DNA of 64,000 bases, from NCBI GenBank assembly GCA_905182985.1, contig CAJJDN010000032.1, positions 405,562-469,561 of the forward strand. The letters run 5' to 3'. The stretch's first letter is position 1, and the number at the start of each line of letters is the position of its first letter. This document shows, one piece after another, positions 11,176 to 24,541 of the stretch. The stretch is from Paramecium sonneborni (Eukaryota; Ciliophora; Oligohymenophorea; Peniculida; Parameciidae). Both the position numbers and the translations under genes were made by a program. Below the pieces are notes generated by a model that was not told where the DNA came from, did no database searches, and worked only from the letters and a program-made list of their open reading frames with translations.

Positions 11176-12756
11176 ATGGTATTAAATTGTTTTATGAATA
11201 AAAATATGAATAGGAAGTTCTTTCAACTTAGATAGATGACAAGGAATCTTGACGAGTCTTTTAAAGAAGATTTAGATCTATATATAAAATTATTGTAAAA
11301 GAAATATTAACCAAATCCATAAAGATTGAATAACGATAAATAAATGCTATAACAATGGGATTAATTTAAATAGTTTAGATTATCAAATATAATAGACACT
11401 ACCTTGGATTCAGATATATTTAAGATATGTATATGTGATTTTTTGAAAAAAAAAAAAGTAAGTATGGAATTTTGGATAAAAGTTGCTTATGATGTATTTC
11501 ATGATGAAACTAAAGGAAAATAAGTGAGAATGAAATTTTGGAGATCAATGAGAAAGAAATCAAATAGTTTAGAATTAGACTTAAAAAATAAAAAATGGCC
11601 TTTAGCATGGAGATATTTAGAAAGAGAGCCATGTTTAAATCTAGAATTATTAAAATTGTATGAATAATACATGCCAATTCGACCTTTTTTTGCATAAACA
11701 TTAAATACTATGACAAATATTACTTGTGATTTAAGAAGAATGCCAATGTTAAAGGAAGAAAAATCAATAGAATTTGATCTATCTAAAACTACTTGGTTTC
11801 CTAAAATAGATATGTGTGGACCAGCTATTTTAGAGTAATTATCTAGTTCAGACAATTATTTTTGTGAATAACTAATAAAATTTACAACAGAAATGAAGAC
11901 TATAATGTTTCCAATTTTAGATTTTTTTAGATTAGATAAGAAAAAAGGAAGAATAATTAATTTATATGGTGAACAACATGATTTTGTATTAGAAGTACTT
12001 TATTCATTAAAAGCTTTTTGTGGATAATAAATAAATTATACTTAAGGATCTTTAAAAAAGAAAAAGAATTATAAATGTACAAATTCATATAAAATTAATG
12101 AAATGTAATGTAGTATTATGTTAACTACATTATCTGAAAATGATTTGAATTAAGATGTAATGAATGACATTTAAAATAATATTTAAGGAGGCTATTCTGC
12201 ATTTATTTAGGATAATTAGATGTATTATCATAATGAAAAGAGTCAAAGATTAGTTCTTATATTTAGTTAAAAAAGATTATAATTTGGGAGACTAAAAAAA
12301 GGAATTAAGTTTTATTAAATTCCTGATTAACAAATATCAGTATTAAAAAATAAATTAGATTATGAATTTCTAGTTTATTATGCAAACATTTTGTTTAATA
12401 AATGTATGATAGTTTAATAGAATTGCAGTTCAAGAAAGCCTTTTTATTAAGTTATGATATGTATGTGGACATATGTATTGGCAGTTTATTTATCAGGTGA
12501 AATTCCAAATTTAGAAGGAGCTAACGTTTTTTAAGATAATGAGAAGGGTGATTCTTCATTAGATATTTAAATTGATTTAGGATTAAGTTCTCATGAATAA
12601 ACTAATGCAGAACCTGAATTTGAATAAGATTAATTTTAAAAAACAAGCTTTGAATTTACAAACTTGATTGGAGGAGTTAGTTTGGATCCGAGTGAAGAGG
12701 AAGATTGTGTGATTGTAGACTAAATATAAAAGAAAAAGAAAATTATCTTAGTATGA
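11176..12756 (+). CDS. Unknown protein, first of a tandem paralogous pair
   Basis: A single uninterrupted frame of 526 residues. No family is recognised. It aligns along its length with the next gene: both have a WDQ(F/Y)K..RL segment near residue 50, a FWIKVA(Y/F)D..FHE block, KKWP followed by L.LE..KLY, a GP..L.Q(L/I)S.S.N.FC block, P(I)LD followed by IN(L/I)YG.Q, and CMW(T/S)YVLA near the C-terminus. The tail is acidic and contains EEEDCVIVDQ, which resembles a SUMO-interacting motif (inference). The first ATG in the frame is used; an internal ATG near 11240 is an alternative. The stop overlaps an ATG of the downstream frame (ATGA). Confidence 0.7.
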
Positions 12757-12851
12757 TTTATTAATATATATCAAAAAATTATAAGGATTATTGTTATAAT
12801 ACTAATTCAAGCAAAATTTTTAAGGAAATTAGAATAATAGTTTAAAATCAA

Positions 12852-14315
12852 ATGCAAAAAAATTATTCTATAAGGAACTTAACTTCAAATCTGGATTAAT
12901 ATTTTACAAATGATTTTAAAGAGATTTAAAATAGAAGTTCTTAAAGTTAAATTGATTAAAAATTGATTAAATACGAAACTTAACTTCTGAGGGATTGGGA
13001 TTAATATAAAATCTATAGATTATTTAAGATTGGGAATGATTTAATCTAAAAATAATGTATGAAAATATGTTTATGTGAATTTAAATAATAAAGATATACT
13101 ACAATTGAATTTTGGATTAAAGTAGCTTTTGATTTAATGTTTCATGAAAAAATAGGAAAGTTAATAAGAGAAAGGTTATTAAAATGTTTTCAATAAAAAC
13201 AAGATGTGTTAATAGTAGATTTAATCAATAAAAAATGGCCATAATGTTGGAACAACATTATAGAAGATTCTTGTCTCAATCTTGAGATTATTAAGCTTTA
13301 TCTTGAATATATACCTATAAGGATGTTTTTAGCAGATAATATAAAATAAAGAACTAATATAATTGTTAATATAAATAGAATGCCTTTTCTTTAAGAAAAT
13401 TATATTATGAAGCTAATTGTAAAAGATGATATTTATTTACCAAGTTTAAAATTTACTGGGCCCAATTTACTTTAGTAGATTTCCAATTCTGGAAATATAT
13501 TTTGTAATTAGATATCTCTTTTTATAAAAAATATATCTCCTTTTATTCTACCTATTCTGGATTTGATGAATTGTAGTAAAAATGAAGGTAAAACCATCAA
13601 TATATATGGTTCTTAATTTAAATTTATTTACTAATTACTTCTTTCATTAAAAGTTATTGGAGCTAAGAAGATTGAGAATACAAAATAATCTATAAGGTCA
13701 GATAAAAAATATAAATAAATATAATAATATAAATCTAAAAATTTAAAAAATGAAATCATAATTACTATGCTTGAATAGAAAGATATAAAATATCATATCT
13801 TATTAGATATTAAGTAAAATTATAAAAAAGGATATGTTGTTCATGTTTCAGAAATACAAGAATGTGATAAAGCAAAAAAAAGACTAATAATAATATGTAG
13901 TTCTTAAAAATTAAGTTTTGGCTCTTTAGATCCCAAAATCACTTTATACAAAATAGAAGATGAATAAATTTCCGATATACTAAATGGAGTAGAATATCAA
14001 TTTTTAATATATTTCACTAATATATTATTTAATTATCATGAATTAGAAAATCATGCTCATGGAATAAGATAGAAATATTCATAAATTATGATTTGTATGT
14101 GGTCTTATGTATTAGCATAATATTTTCTTAAAAATCCTTAAACTTTGGTTACTAATAATAGAAATGATCATCAAACATATATTACTAAAAATTCCGAATA
14201 GAAAGATGATTTAGAAATATAATTTTCAGATGATTTAAGCAGTAGTGATGATAGTGAAATTATTCTCCCTACTAATTCATAAATACCTATAAATTTATCT
14301 AGATCAAATAAATGA
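12852..14315 (+). CDS. Unknown protein, second of the tandem pair
   Basis: A single exon of 487 residues, homologous to the preceding gene but clearly diverged, so the duplication is old. The frame is open upstream to an ATG at 12753 that overlaps the stop of the first gene; I chose the ATG at 12852 because the conserved part starts just after it. Shared blocks include TIEFWIKVAFDLMFHE, KKWPQCWNN and MICMWSYVLAQYF. The C-terminus has an acidic Ser/Asp run (DDLSSSDDSEIIL), again SIM-like. No enzymatic residues are recognised. The pair may represent a ciliate-restricted family. Confidence 0.68.
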
Positions 14316-14535
14316 CTGAAATGAATATTTATTTAATTTAAATAATGAACAATATTTAAGTTATTAGAATTGAAAAAATTCTTAATATATTTTGCTTATA
14401 TTTAAAATTATTTAAATTTATACAAGTACTAAATTAAAGAAAAGATTAAATAGCAATAGAAATAACTAGTTAAAAGTATCTAAAATATATTTAACAATAA
14501 TAGTTTATTTTATTATTATATATATTATTACCAAA

Positions 14536-15486
14536 ATGTTTCTTAATCCTGAAATGATAAAAGAAGCATAAGACTCTTCTTCAATTTAAAATTCATAATT
14601 AAGTTCAAGACAGCAAAATAAATAAAGGTCCAATAATTAGAGTCGATTTTAAGCAAAACAAAAAGACGAACCAAAATCAAATAATAAACCTTTGAGTAGA
14701 ATTTAATAAGTAAACTGTAATCTTATGGCTCTAGAGAGAACTTGAAATTCAAAAAAAGTAGATAGAGTCCTAAATTTAAGATAATAATGAAATGGTTGAA
14801 AGTATAGTACAATTTGATTCAGATGATGAATAAAATGGAGCAAATTAAATTATAAATCCTCTTATTCTAAATTAATAGGAACATGAAGAATAAATTGTAT
14901 ATATATTTCATATTTTGAGTAATAATAACAAGTTATGCAATCTAAACCTAAGATATTTGATTCAATCAGCGCATTATAAAATAATACTTATTATAAAAAG
15001 AAATTAGGTCAAAATGAGTCTTCTTATGGTTAAGACTATGATTTTAAGATGGATTAAGTAAATAATTGCAACATTTTTAGTTAACCATTATTGGAAACAA
15101 TCATAATTAGTATTACGAACCTGGATATTAAAACAATTTATCAAATGATCTACCTTAACTTTAAAAATAAAATAATAATATTTAATTTGACTATACAAAA
15201 AAAAATTAAGAAAAAAAATATTAATAAAATTAAGAAGAAGCTTAAATAATAAATAACCTTTCAAAATATCAATAACTAAATTAAAATGAAGAATTTAATG
15301 ATATTATTCAGATAGATGGCAATTAATCTGAGATTTGTTTTGTAAATAATGATCAATAAGATATGTAAAATAACTCAAAAAATGAAAAAGAATAATAAGA
15401 AAAATTTAATAAAGATGAAAATTCTTTTAATGAATTAATTGATAAACAATAATAAATAATAGAAAAACCAAATGAAGATTAATAAT

Positions 15487-15518
<32 letters not shown>

Positions 15519-16363
15519 GATTAATAATAATAAATCTAATAAAAATAAACCTCTCCATATCCAAAACCATTAGCCTCAATTTCAATGCCACATGGAAATA
15601 AACATTTTTTTTTAAATCCTGCATAGAAAGGAGGGATGATTTAATGTACAATAAAACGAGATAGAAGTGGAATGTGTAGATTTTATCCAAAATATCATTT
15701 GCATATTTCAAATGGATTCTCTTACTTAATGAGTGCAAAAAAAAGAGCATGTAATAATACAAGCAATTATATCATTTCATAATCTAGAGAAGATATGGAA
15801 AAAAGTGAAAATTTTTTAGGTAAAGTTAGGAGTAATTTTATGGGGACTGAGTTTGTATTATATGATTCAGGTTTAAATCCAGAAAAAACAAAAGATCCAT
15901 AAAAATATAGATAACAATTAGGAATTGTTTAATATGAAAGTAATATACTTGGTACAAAAGGACCTCGTAAAATGGTGGTAAATCATTTAATTAAATAAAG
16001 GTTTTATTGCCAAATTTAAATGAAAGAGATTAACTTTATGAATTCAAGCCTTCTAATTCGAAGGATGGAATATTAAAGGAATATTTAAATAATAATAAAG
16101 AATAAATTGTCACATATGTTAATAGGCCACCTTAATGGAATGCAAAACATAAAGCATTTGTTTTAAACTTTTATTAAAGAGTTGATAAACCTAGTGTTAA
16201 GAACTTTTAACTAATAGTAGATTAGAAAGAAGACAACATATTACTCTAATTTGGTAGAGTTGGGGAAGATCTTTTCAATTTGGATTTCTAATATCCTATT
16301 ACTCCACTTTAAGCATTTTAAATTGCATTAACTAGTTTTGATTACAAAATTGCATGCGAATGA
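14536..16363 (+). CDS. Tubby-like protein
   Basis: Four short introns (14710-14734, 14897-14919, 15058-15080, 15978-16000; acceptors TAG, GAG, TAG, AAG) give a spliced frame of 577 residues. The N-terminal half is low-complexity and Gln/Asn-rich, with a run of Gln codons near 15485-15535. The C-terminal half is a tubby domain: it opens with GGMIQCTIKRDRSG, followed by YPKYHLHIS, the GLNP segment, GPRKMVV and LPNL. It ends with the typical NF.L, LQFGRVGEDLF and ALTSFDYKIACE, the last being the family signature. Tubby proteins bind PI(4,5)P2 and help traffic receptors into cilia, which fits a ciliate. The neighbour downstream is a zinc finger protein in the same orientation. Confidence 0.92.
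15484..15535 (+). repeat. Trinucleotide (TAA/TAG-type) Gln-codon microsatellite
   Basis: A run of TAA-phase repeats inside the tubby gene, translated as polyglutamine under the ciliate code (roughly DQQLQQQQ then more Gln). In the standard code this would be a run of stops, so it visibly demonstrates codon reassignment. Confidence 0.8.
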
Positions 16364-16422
16364 AATGTTTTGTCATTAAAATAAATCAATTATTTATATA
16401 TTTAAATTATACAAAAGAGAAA

Positions 16423-16812
16423 ATGTAAAACAGGCCATTAGATTGGATTTGTATTGGCTGCAAAAACTTGAATTATTCTTTTAGGAAATACTGTAACCGA
16501 TGCAAAACCTTTACAAGAGATGCTCCAGGAACAAAATTTATTCCATTAGAACAAACAAATCTAATTGACTCATTGAAACTCTCAGAACCTGATCTAACTG
16601 GTAGTGGACATAGTACTACAGATAGTGTTGGAAGTAAAGCTCAAGATCAGACCATCTTTCATTAAGCTCTTTTCTTGGAGAATTTAACACAAAGTAAACA
16701 AGAAACGGTTAATAAGAACTTCAATTTTATGAAAATTTGTACACTATGTAAAACTGAAAATTATTTTTATCAATCCAAATGTAAGCAATGTGGATTTATA
16801 ATTGCTTTATGA
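16423..16812 (+). CDS. Small RanBP2-type zinc finger protein
   Basis: A single exon of 129 residues. The N-terminus has LDWICIGCKNLNYSFRKYCN followed by RCK, a textbook RanBP2/Npl4 zinc ribbon (W..C..C, N, C..C). A second CxxC-x(10)-CxxC module (CTLCKTENYFYQSKCKQCG) sits at the C-terminus. Between them is a Ser/Thr-rich linker. Such fingers bind single-stranded RNA or ubiquitin; which applies here cannot be told. The ATG at 16423 is only 60 nt after the tubby stop. Confidence 0.8.
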
Positions 16813-17356
16813 TCTAAAAATACATGACTTGATTTTAATTATTATTCATAACTATTTCTTATGCTGTAAATCAAAAATAATATAAAACTATAATTTTTAT
16901 CCTATTTTATCATTATTCTATTTGTTTGAGTACTTTCTAATATACAAATCATATTTATTTATTGTGATATAGAAGTAAAATTATTTTTAATTTTATATAA
17001 ATTTATTAGTAGTTCTAGAGGTATTCTAATTATAAAAAAAGTTTGAATATGATTATCACATTTATAAAATAATTTTCTAATTAAAATAGGACTCTAAAAA
17101 CGTTAATTTACTAATTAATATTATATAGAACATGTAAAATTCTGATAAAATCTAATGTTTACTCATAAAAATAAAAAATAAGGCTGAGAAACAATAAAAA
17201 TTCTTATATTATAACTTAGAATTATTATTTAAATATGATTTATCTATGCAGTTTAATCAAATACAGGATAAAACTTTGAGAAATATAATATTAAAGAGAA
17301 TTCTTATATTAATAATATTAATTATTATTTATTAAGAGTTAAAGTAATTTAATTAA
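16813..17356. other. Intergenic, nothing recognised
   Basis: About 540 bases of AT-rich DNA upstream of the PH-kinase gene. No conserved frame, RNA or repeat was seen on either strand. Confidence 0.6.
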
Positions 17357-19486
17357 ATGAAAAAAAATATAATGATTGAACATGATTAATCAATAGCACT
17401 TCAATAGACTATATTTCGAAATGGTGTTTCTGCAATACCTTCACTAGTAAAAAAGAATAGTATGGGTTTGGCATTAGAAAATATTCCTAGAACATAAACA
17501 TTTTCAAGACAAATGCAATAATCATGTCATAATGATAGTGTCTAATAATCTAGAACTCCAACAATGAGAAATGATTCATTTTATGGTAATATTTTTAAGA
17601 AACCATCTATTATAAAAAAACCCCCTTTTGTTTTAACAAAACCTGATAATGATTATACATGGCCCCTTTTTAAAATAAAAAATGATCCTCTAATAAAATA
17701 ATTTTGGGATAGAAGAGCTTATAAGGATTTAGAAAAGAATTGGATATTTAATGAATACATGTTTGCTAATAATATGTTAAGAATAGGGAAAAAGAAAAAA
17801 ATTGTAAAAGGTTATTTTTATAGATTAACTAATTCTGGATTACTAATGTATTATAAAAAGGTATGGTAATAATTAAATTAAAGGAATCCGACACATTACC
17901 AAAAGGTTTCTTGTAATTGAATATGAAAATAAGAATAGTTGTAAGTTTTCAAAAGACAAAAAGAAATTTACAATTGCCTATATTGTATTTAGAAAAGAGT
18001 TAAGGTATTGGGATAACAATATTTGATCACTTAATTGATTAGACCTTAAAATTAGGAGAGTGCATATAATAATTTTGTTTGATGAGAGGGTTTGCTGTTT
18101 TATATGAATAACTAGAATTATTGGGAAGTGGAGCTTTTGCTTCAGTATTTAAGGTAAGTAGAAAAAGAGATGAAAAATACTTTGCAGCAAAAACTTATTT
18201 CAAATAATTTTATGACGATCATCCTCATAAAGAAAGATTGCTTGTAAATATATTTATTTAAATATAGGTTAGTCAATGGTTTATAATGAAATTACAACTC
18301 TAAAAAATGTTGATCATTAAAATATAATAAAATTATATGAAGTGATACAAGAAAAAGATAAACTAATACTAATTATGGAATATTGTGCTGGTGGAACATT
18401 ATATTCATATATAAAATAAAAAGTTAAATTCAACGATAAGCACTACGCTTATATATTAAAGTAATTATGTGATGCTCTATATGAGATGCATAGATTGAAT
18501 TTTGTACATAGAGATTTGAAATTAGAAAATATTATGTTAGAATCAAAAGATTATTTATAATTGAAAGTGGTTGATTTTGGTTTTTCTGAAATTATTAATG
18601 AAAAATAATTGATTAGTTAAGCTGGAACACCTGGTTTTCTTCCTCCTGAAATATTCAGATAAATACCATATACTGCTAAAAGTGATATATTTAGTTTGGG
18701 AGTAATTATGTATTTGGTAATCATTTAATGTCATTAAGATTGTTGCTGGATATATGCCATTCAAAGCACCAACTGCCACATAGATTTTAGAATTAAATAG
18801 AAAATGTTAAGTTAATTTTGATAAGCATCCTTGGTAAGATGTTAATCCAGATTTAAAATATTTAATTAAAAAGATGCTTGAATTCAAAATTGAAGATAGA
18901 ATAAGCTGTTTAGAAATTCTAGATAGTTCTTATATTTTACATCATTCTCGTCAGACATCTGAAACAAATTATAAATCTAATTAAATGTTAAGTGGACTTG
19001 AATTAGATAAATGTAATAGACAATCAATGAAAAGCATTAAACAGTCAGAATAATCTAATGATAGAAGCAAAGAATTTTAATTAGATTTTTCTATTCATAC
19101 AAACGATATAAAGTCACTTTATTAAAGAAATTCTTAAAAAACTAATAAATCAAATAGATCAATAAATTCTTTAGCTAAAAATTAATCTTAAAATAAGATA
19201 TCTAGATCAGCTCCTAAAGAATGTTAACTTTCAAAATTTTAGAGTACTAAAAAGGTAGAAGATTAAGAGTCACATAAAAGTCAAAGTAAAAAATAAAGTT
19301 CATTCGGAGATGTAATTATATGTAAATACTTTGATTAATATTAAATTAGAATAAGAAAAAAAGATTATAACATTTGAAGACACAGATTCTTTGAAATTAG
19401 AATAGATTCTATATTTAAAAAGATCTGGATTAGTATTTAATAAAGTAAAAAGGCCAGGAATTTAACCTTCTAACTTAGAAAACTGA
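17357..19486 (+). CDS. Serine/threonine kinase with N-terminal PH-like domain
   Basis: Four introns (17861-17883, 18244-18272, 18717-18738, 19322-19349) give 675 residues. After a disordered N-terminus comes a PH-like region (KGYFYRLTNSGLLMYYKKES and the following strands), then a kinase domain: LLGSGAFASVFKV, FAAKTYF (catalytic Lys), EYCAGGTLYSYI, FVHRDLKLENIML, VVDFGFSE, GTPGFLPPEIF and DRISCLEIL. All catalytic residues are present. The order and HRDLKLEN form resemble the large CAMK/PH-kinase expansions of ciliates. The C-terminal 170 residues are Ser/Lys/Gln-rich. It converges on the carboxypeptidase gene with 84 nt between stops. The substrate is unknown. Confidence 0.85.
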
Positions 19487-19570
19487 ATAATAAATTTTCA
19501 TTAATATTTTGAAATCAATTTTAGAAAATGAAAATGTTTAAATAAATAAGTTAATTATGTTTATTAATAT

Positions 19571-21551
19571 TCATTAACCTTTTTTCTTCTTAGGAGGGAG
19601 TAAGGGTATTTTTTTCAACTTTTTAGTTTAGGACCCTAATTCTAAAAATAAATAATTAAAATAGTTTACATTAATCATTATTTTAAAGTTGAATTTATTA
19701 TTAAGGCATAGCTTATTCTTTTGGATCATCATTAGAATAATCAGATCCTTCATCACCAGAATTGTTTTTATCATCTTTCTATTAATTTTTCAGACTATTT
19801 TATTCTATTTCTTCCATAACTTATTTAACTTTAATCTATTCTGGTTCATAACAATCTATAATTGATAAACAAAAAGATTGTGCAATTTCTTTGTAAATAT
19901 CTAGATTAAAATGAAAATATTCATATTTTCCAAAGTCTGCTCCACAAAAAGACATCTCTAAAGTATAACAATTGATAATAGAGAGTTCTCTCCATAAAGC
20001 AATCTATATATATAAATAAATATGAATATATTACTCTAGCTGAACCTTCTCTATCTTTTTATAGTAAGAAACAACAATCTTTAAAAGAAAAAACACTGCA
20101 GTTGTTTCGATTAAGCATAGGGAATACCAATTCTTTTCTATTTGGATCCTTTCCAGAACAACCATACATAAATATGTTCTTTTTTCTTGAATGTCCATGA
20201 ATGTCACAAAATAATACTAAATCTCTTTCTTCTTTTGTTTTTTTTACTAATTATTTGGTATGATATATTGTAGGATGTTATTTCTTATTAGGATCTATCC
20301 ATTATCTATTTAAATCAACGCCTGCTAAATTACATCTATAATTTCCATTAACAACTCCATCAATATTTAACATTGGAACTATTTTGAAAATAAAATTCTC
20401 TCTTAATATTCTAGCCTCATGTGTATTACCAGTTAAAAAATCAATCATATATTCCATCACATAACTAGCCATAGTTTCTCCAGGATGAACTCTTGATGTT
20501 ATAATAATTCCCTTTTTTTCTTTTCCATTATTAAAATCTCCAATTATTAAAAAATCACACATATTGCCAGCAATAGTTTAACATAATTATTTTCTTTTCA
20601 CCCTATTTTTTTTTGCAGGATCAGATTCTAATTATTTTAGATATCTGCACAAATGAGTAAATGTATATGGATAACAATGAGCAATATAGACACAATCAAA
20701 GTCATGCTAAAATTTAACTGCAAATGTTAAAGTATAATAGAATCCTCCATTTTTTCTTTTCATGTTATTCTGATAATAACATATTTCATGACCATCTCTA
20801 AACCATCCTATTTCTAATAAAAATATTATAAAAATATTTACTTTTTTATTTTGCTCCTTATTCTGAATACATTAATGGTTTCATTCCTGAATTATATAAT
20901 GAATCTGGTTTCATCATATTTATAATATTGAATCTATACTCAACATCTTTTCTTGTATTTGATAATGAAAAATAGAACCATTAAGTATTCATTGTAGTGT
21001 AATAATCAGGTTTAAGAATCAGGTTATACTCATAATCGCAACTTGAAATATACTTGAATTTATAGCTTACATTTATATTGCTCTTCTAAGATTTCCACTT
21101 TCAAATCTACTTTCAAAAACTAATGTTGAATCCTCTTTTGATTATGGCAAATAAAATGGTAATACTTCCAATCCATAAATTGCTGGATCAATATCCTATA
21201 CAAATATATTTAAATATACCTTAGTAAAAGGACTAGGATCAGTACAGTCAAATACAACTTTATTCAAAAGTGTGTCTGCAAAACAGATTCTTTCGATCTC
21301 TCTTCTCAAACTTTCTTCCAAAATTGTTTATTTTGGAATATACATAGGTTCAAATGGTTCATTATGATTTATGAATTCAGGTGAATTAGGTAATAAAACA
21401 AAATCAGTTCCCCTTTCATTAAATTAAATAATTACGTTCGAGTTAGATATTCAGGGTCCATTTTCTTTATTTCATTCTTTTATTCTTCATTCTTGTAATA
21501 TAAGGACTTATTAATTCCATAAAAATGTTCGTCTGTATTAAAATCCATCAT
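19571..21551 (-). CDS. Cytosolic carboxypeptidase (CCP/Nna1, tubulin deglutamylase family)
   Basis: Six introns of 23 to 31 nt give 605 residues, slightly short for the family. The N-terminal CCP domain shows [11 protein letters not shown], followed by CDYEYNLIL and NTQWFYF. The M14 zinc carboxypeptidase core has TSRVHPGET (zinc His and Glu), [20 protein letters not shown] with R, and FCDIHGHS (third zinc ligand). These enzymes remove glutamates from tubulin tails and so tune axonemal and cortical microtubules, an obvious role in a ciliate. The C-terminal tail is acidic then strongly basic (LPPKKKKG). The start is the first of two adjacent Met codons. Confidence 0.9.
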
Positions 21552-21753
21552 ATATTTGAATTATATATATTGACCTTATAATTCTTATAATTATAAAATT
21601 ATCATTAATTCTATTCCTCATAATATTATAGATGATTATTTCATAAGATTTTGGATTTGTAATTGTAGATTCAATATAAGTGCTTAGAATGACATATATT
21701 AATTTATTATAATAAGTTATTGATATAGATTCTTCTAATCTATAAATTTAATA

Positions 21754-24406
21754 ATGGCTGAATAAGTTGATATTCTAGATTTTAATGAAGCTCATAAGAA
21801 TAGAATTTCATTAAACTAAGAGCCTGATCGATTTTCTGCTCGTAAAATAAAACAATTACTCACACTTGAAGATGTAGATTCTTGGGTGGAATAGATTAAA
21901 ATGCCTCAAAGTAGAAATTTTGAATTTCCATCCTCATTAGAAAAATCAATTATTCATTCTTAGAGTTTTTATATTCATCCTAACAAAAAATTTCTTAAGG
22001 AAAATCCTAAAATAATAAATTGTAATTGTTGTGGATAAATGATTAGAAGATATAGATACAATATATTTACTTGTGATATGTATAGTATTTTTGCAGGAGA
22101 CTATGGAATTAGTATTCCCTTATATTTCTCCATAATAAAACTGCACTTTTTCATTTTATTAATAATAGGCTGCATTTTCGGAATATATTACTGCCTTTTA
22201 TCAGAGAAGTATTGTGGAATGCTTAATCTAAAAAATCATACAGAAAATGCTATTTATGAAAAATGTTGTACTTCCTTTTTGGCTGCATAACATTTCCTAT
22301 TATATAGTTTTAATTAAGAAGAAATCATAAATAAAAATTATGGTGATCAGGAAACCTTTTATATCTTGGGATATATTGCTTATTTTATAATGATGATGAC
22401 TCCTTTAATGCATGAAATTCTATTGAGATTATAATAGATCAAATATTGGAATTATGATTCCTTAAATCATATTCGTATTCCTAAATTAACATTATATATT
22501 AAACATATTCCAAAAAAATTTAACGAATTAGAACTATAACAATATATATAAAATGCAATTTCTAGTAAGTATAAAAACAAAATTGGGGACAAATTTATTG
22601 AAGAGATTGTTTATATATATGATATTCATCCAATTAAAGTTTTAAATGAAAAAAGAAAGGATACCTATTTAAAAATATTATAAATAGTTAATTAACTTAA
22701 AATAGAAACAAAATTGGAATTAAAAGGATAATTGATAGATTTAGTTTTTTAGTTAATAAAATAAACAAGAGATATTTAAAAAACATTATAACATGGTTTA
22801 CCATTTACATAAAAAGTCATATTAAAATTTAATTCAGAATCAGTAACAAATTTGGTTTATAAATATTATGATCAATCATTTTTAAACAACATACTTTTAA
22901 GGATTGAAACAATAAAAGAATCTGCATAAAATTATTAAGAATTTTAAAAGGATAAAGTTGAATTATAGGCATAATTGCTAGAATAATCTTAAACCGATAG
23001 TTAAAGATCATCAATAATATCTCATTAATCAGATCTCTAAGAAGAAGTGGCAAGAAGTTAATCTCAAATATTTATAAATAAAACATAAGATATAAAAACA
23101 AAAACGAAATAGAGCATAATAGACCTATTAACACTACCAGAAAATGAAGAATAATAAAAATTAAACATGTAAAATTCATCTATAGATGAGAAAAAAGGTT
23201 TACATTTATAAAGAGGATTTCGATAAGATGACATTTTTTGGGAACATATTGGAATGCATACATTAAAAAGATTATTTTTAAGATTATAAACAACATTTGT
23301 AACTTTATTTGTTGGTATCATAATTATGGCTTTATTTGAAATATTATTTATTTTAGAATAACATTTGAAAAGATAAGATGGTTGGGTTAGTACGATAATT
23401 GTAATTGTAATGACTTTATTTACTGTTTTCCTTTCTGTCTTTTCAACTATACTTGTTATCTTTATGACAAAGAGAGCATAAAGATCTACATATTCTTTAT
23501 AGGAGAAGAATATTATTACTTTTATGTCACCTATTTAATAAGTTTGTATTCTTGCATTTCCATTTATTTTTGTATTAAGTATATTACAAAATTATTCTGC
23601 CTTAAATAATATTGCTGTAGTATTGGCAGTTAGTAAATTAGCCTAAGTAAGACTTATTGCTAAAGGAATAATTCATTTCTTCCATTTAAGAATTTGGAAA
23701 CATAACAAAACTAAGAAATAAATAAGTAAGAACTTTAAACCCACATAATATTTTCAAAAGTAATTAAATGAATTGCTAACGCCACCTCTCTTTCCTATAA
23801 GAAGCAGATTGTTTTACATTTTATTTATTTATAGCACTGGTATGATGATGATATTTTTTAATCCTATGATGATTTTATGGTGTTTAGTATTATAAATCAT
23901 TTTCTTCTACTACGACAAATATAGTGTCTTAAATGAATATCATCATGATAAACTTTTTACTTTCTAACTTCAAAAATATTTAATTTTAACTTATTAAGTG
24001 ATTATGATTCCCATATATTGTTACATATATATAGTTACATTTACAAATACAACATAACATATAGGATCAGATGATTCAGTATTTATTAGTCATTATTATT
24101 CTAGCTTATTAATGAATATTCTAAAGTTTAACCTTTATGGACATTTCTAGGATATGGCACCTTTATTTTATCATTTACAAGCTTCTTGTTTTTCAGAAAG
24201 CAAGTAGCCAATTTCTTTGTTTTTGGAGTTTTTAGATATTAAAGACCTTTGAGAGATTCTACAATATTTAATGAAAAATCATATTTCCAAAGTTATAACG
24301 AATTTTTTCATGGTAATTTTTTTTATTATTTTTAGACTTGGGAGTTAATGAATTAACTTCAATTCTTGAAGATACATTTAAAAATATGTAATATAAATCT
24401 AAATGA
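21754..24406 (+). CDS. OSCA/TMEM63 (CSC1-like) family membrane channel
   Basis: Two introns (24079-24104 and 24313-24335, both TAG) near the 3-prime end complete an 867-residue frame. There are about ten hydrophobic segments: two or three before residue 230, then a large cytosolic loop, then a cluster starting after DDIFWEHIGMHTLKRLFLRL, which matches the loop-to-membrane junction of CSC1-like proteins. The last membrane segments read LWTFLGYGTFILSFTSFLFF and NFFVFGVFRYQRP. Family members are mechanically or osmotically gated cation channels. The family call rests on topology and the DDI.WE motif; a DUF-type membrane protein is the alternative. A decayed copy of its C-terminus lies at 758-1040. 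Confidence 0.62.
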
Positions 24407-24541
24407 ATATATATTAAATCATAAAACCAGTTTATTATATCAAAACTTATTTTTCCTGCCAATTTGTAATAACTAAAAATATTAATATAATAAATTGATA
24501 GGGTTGGATTAGACATAAAGACTTTATAAAATTTTATTTAT

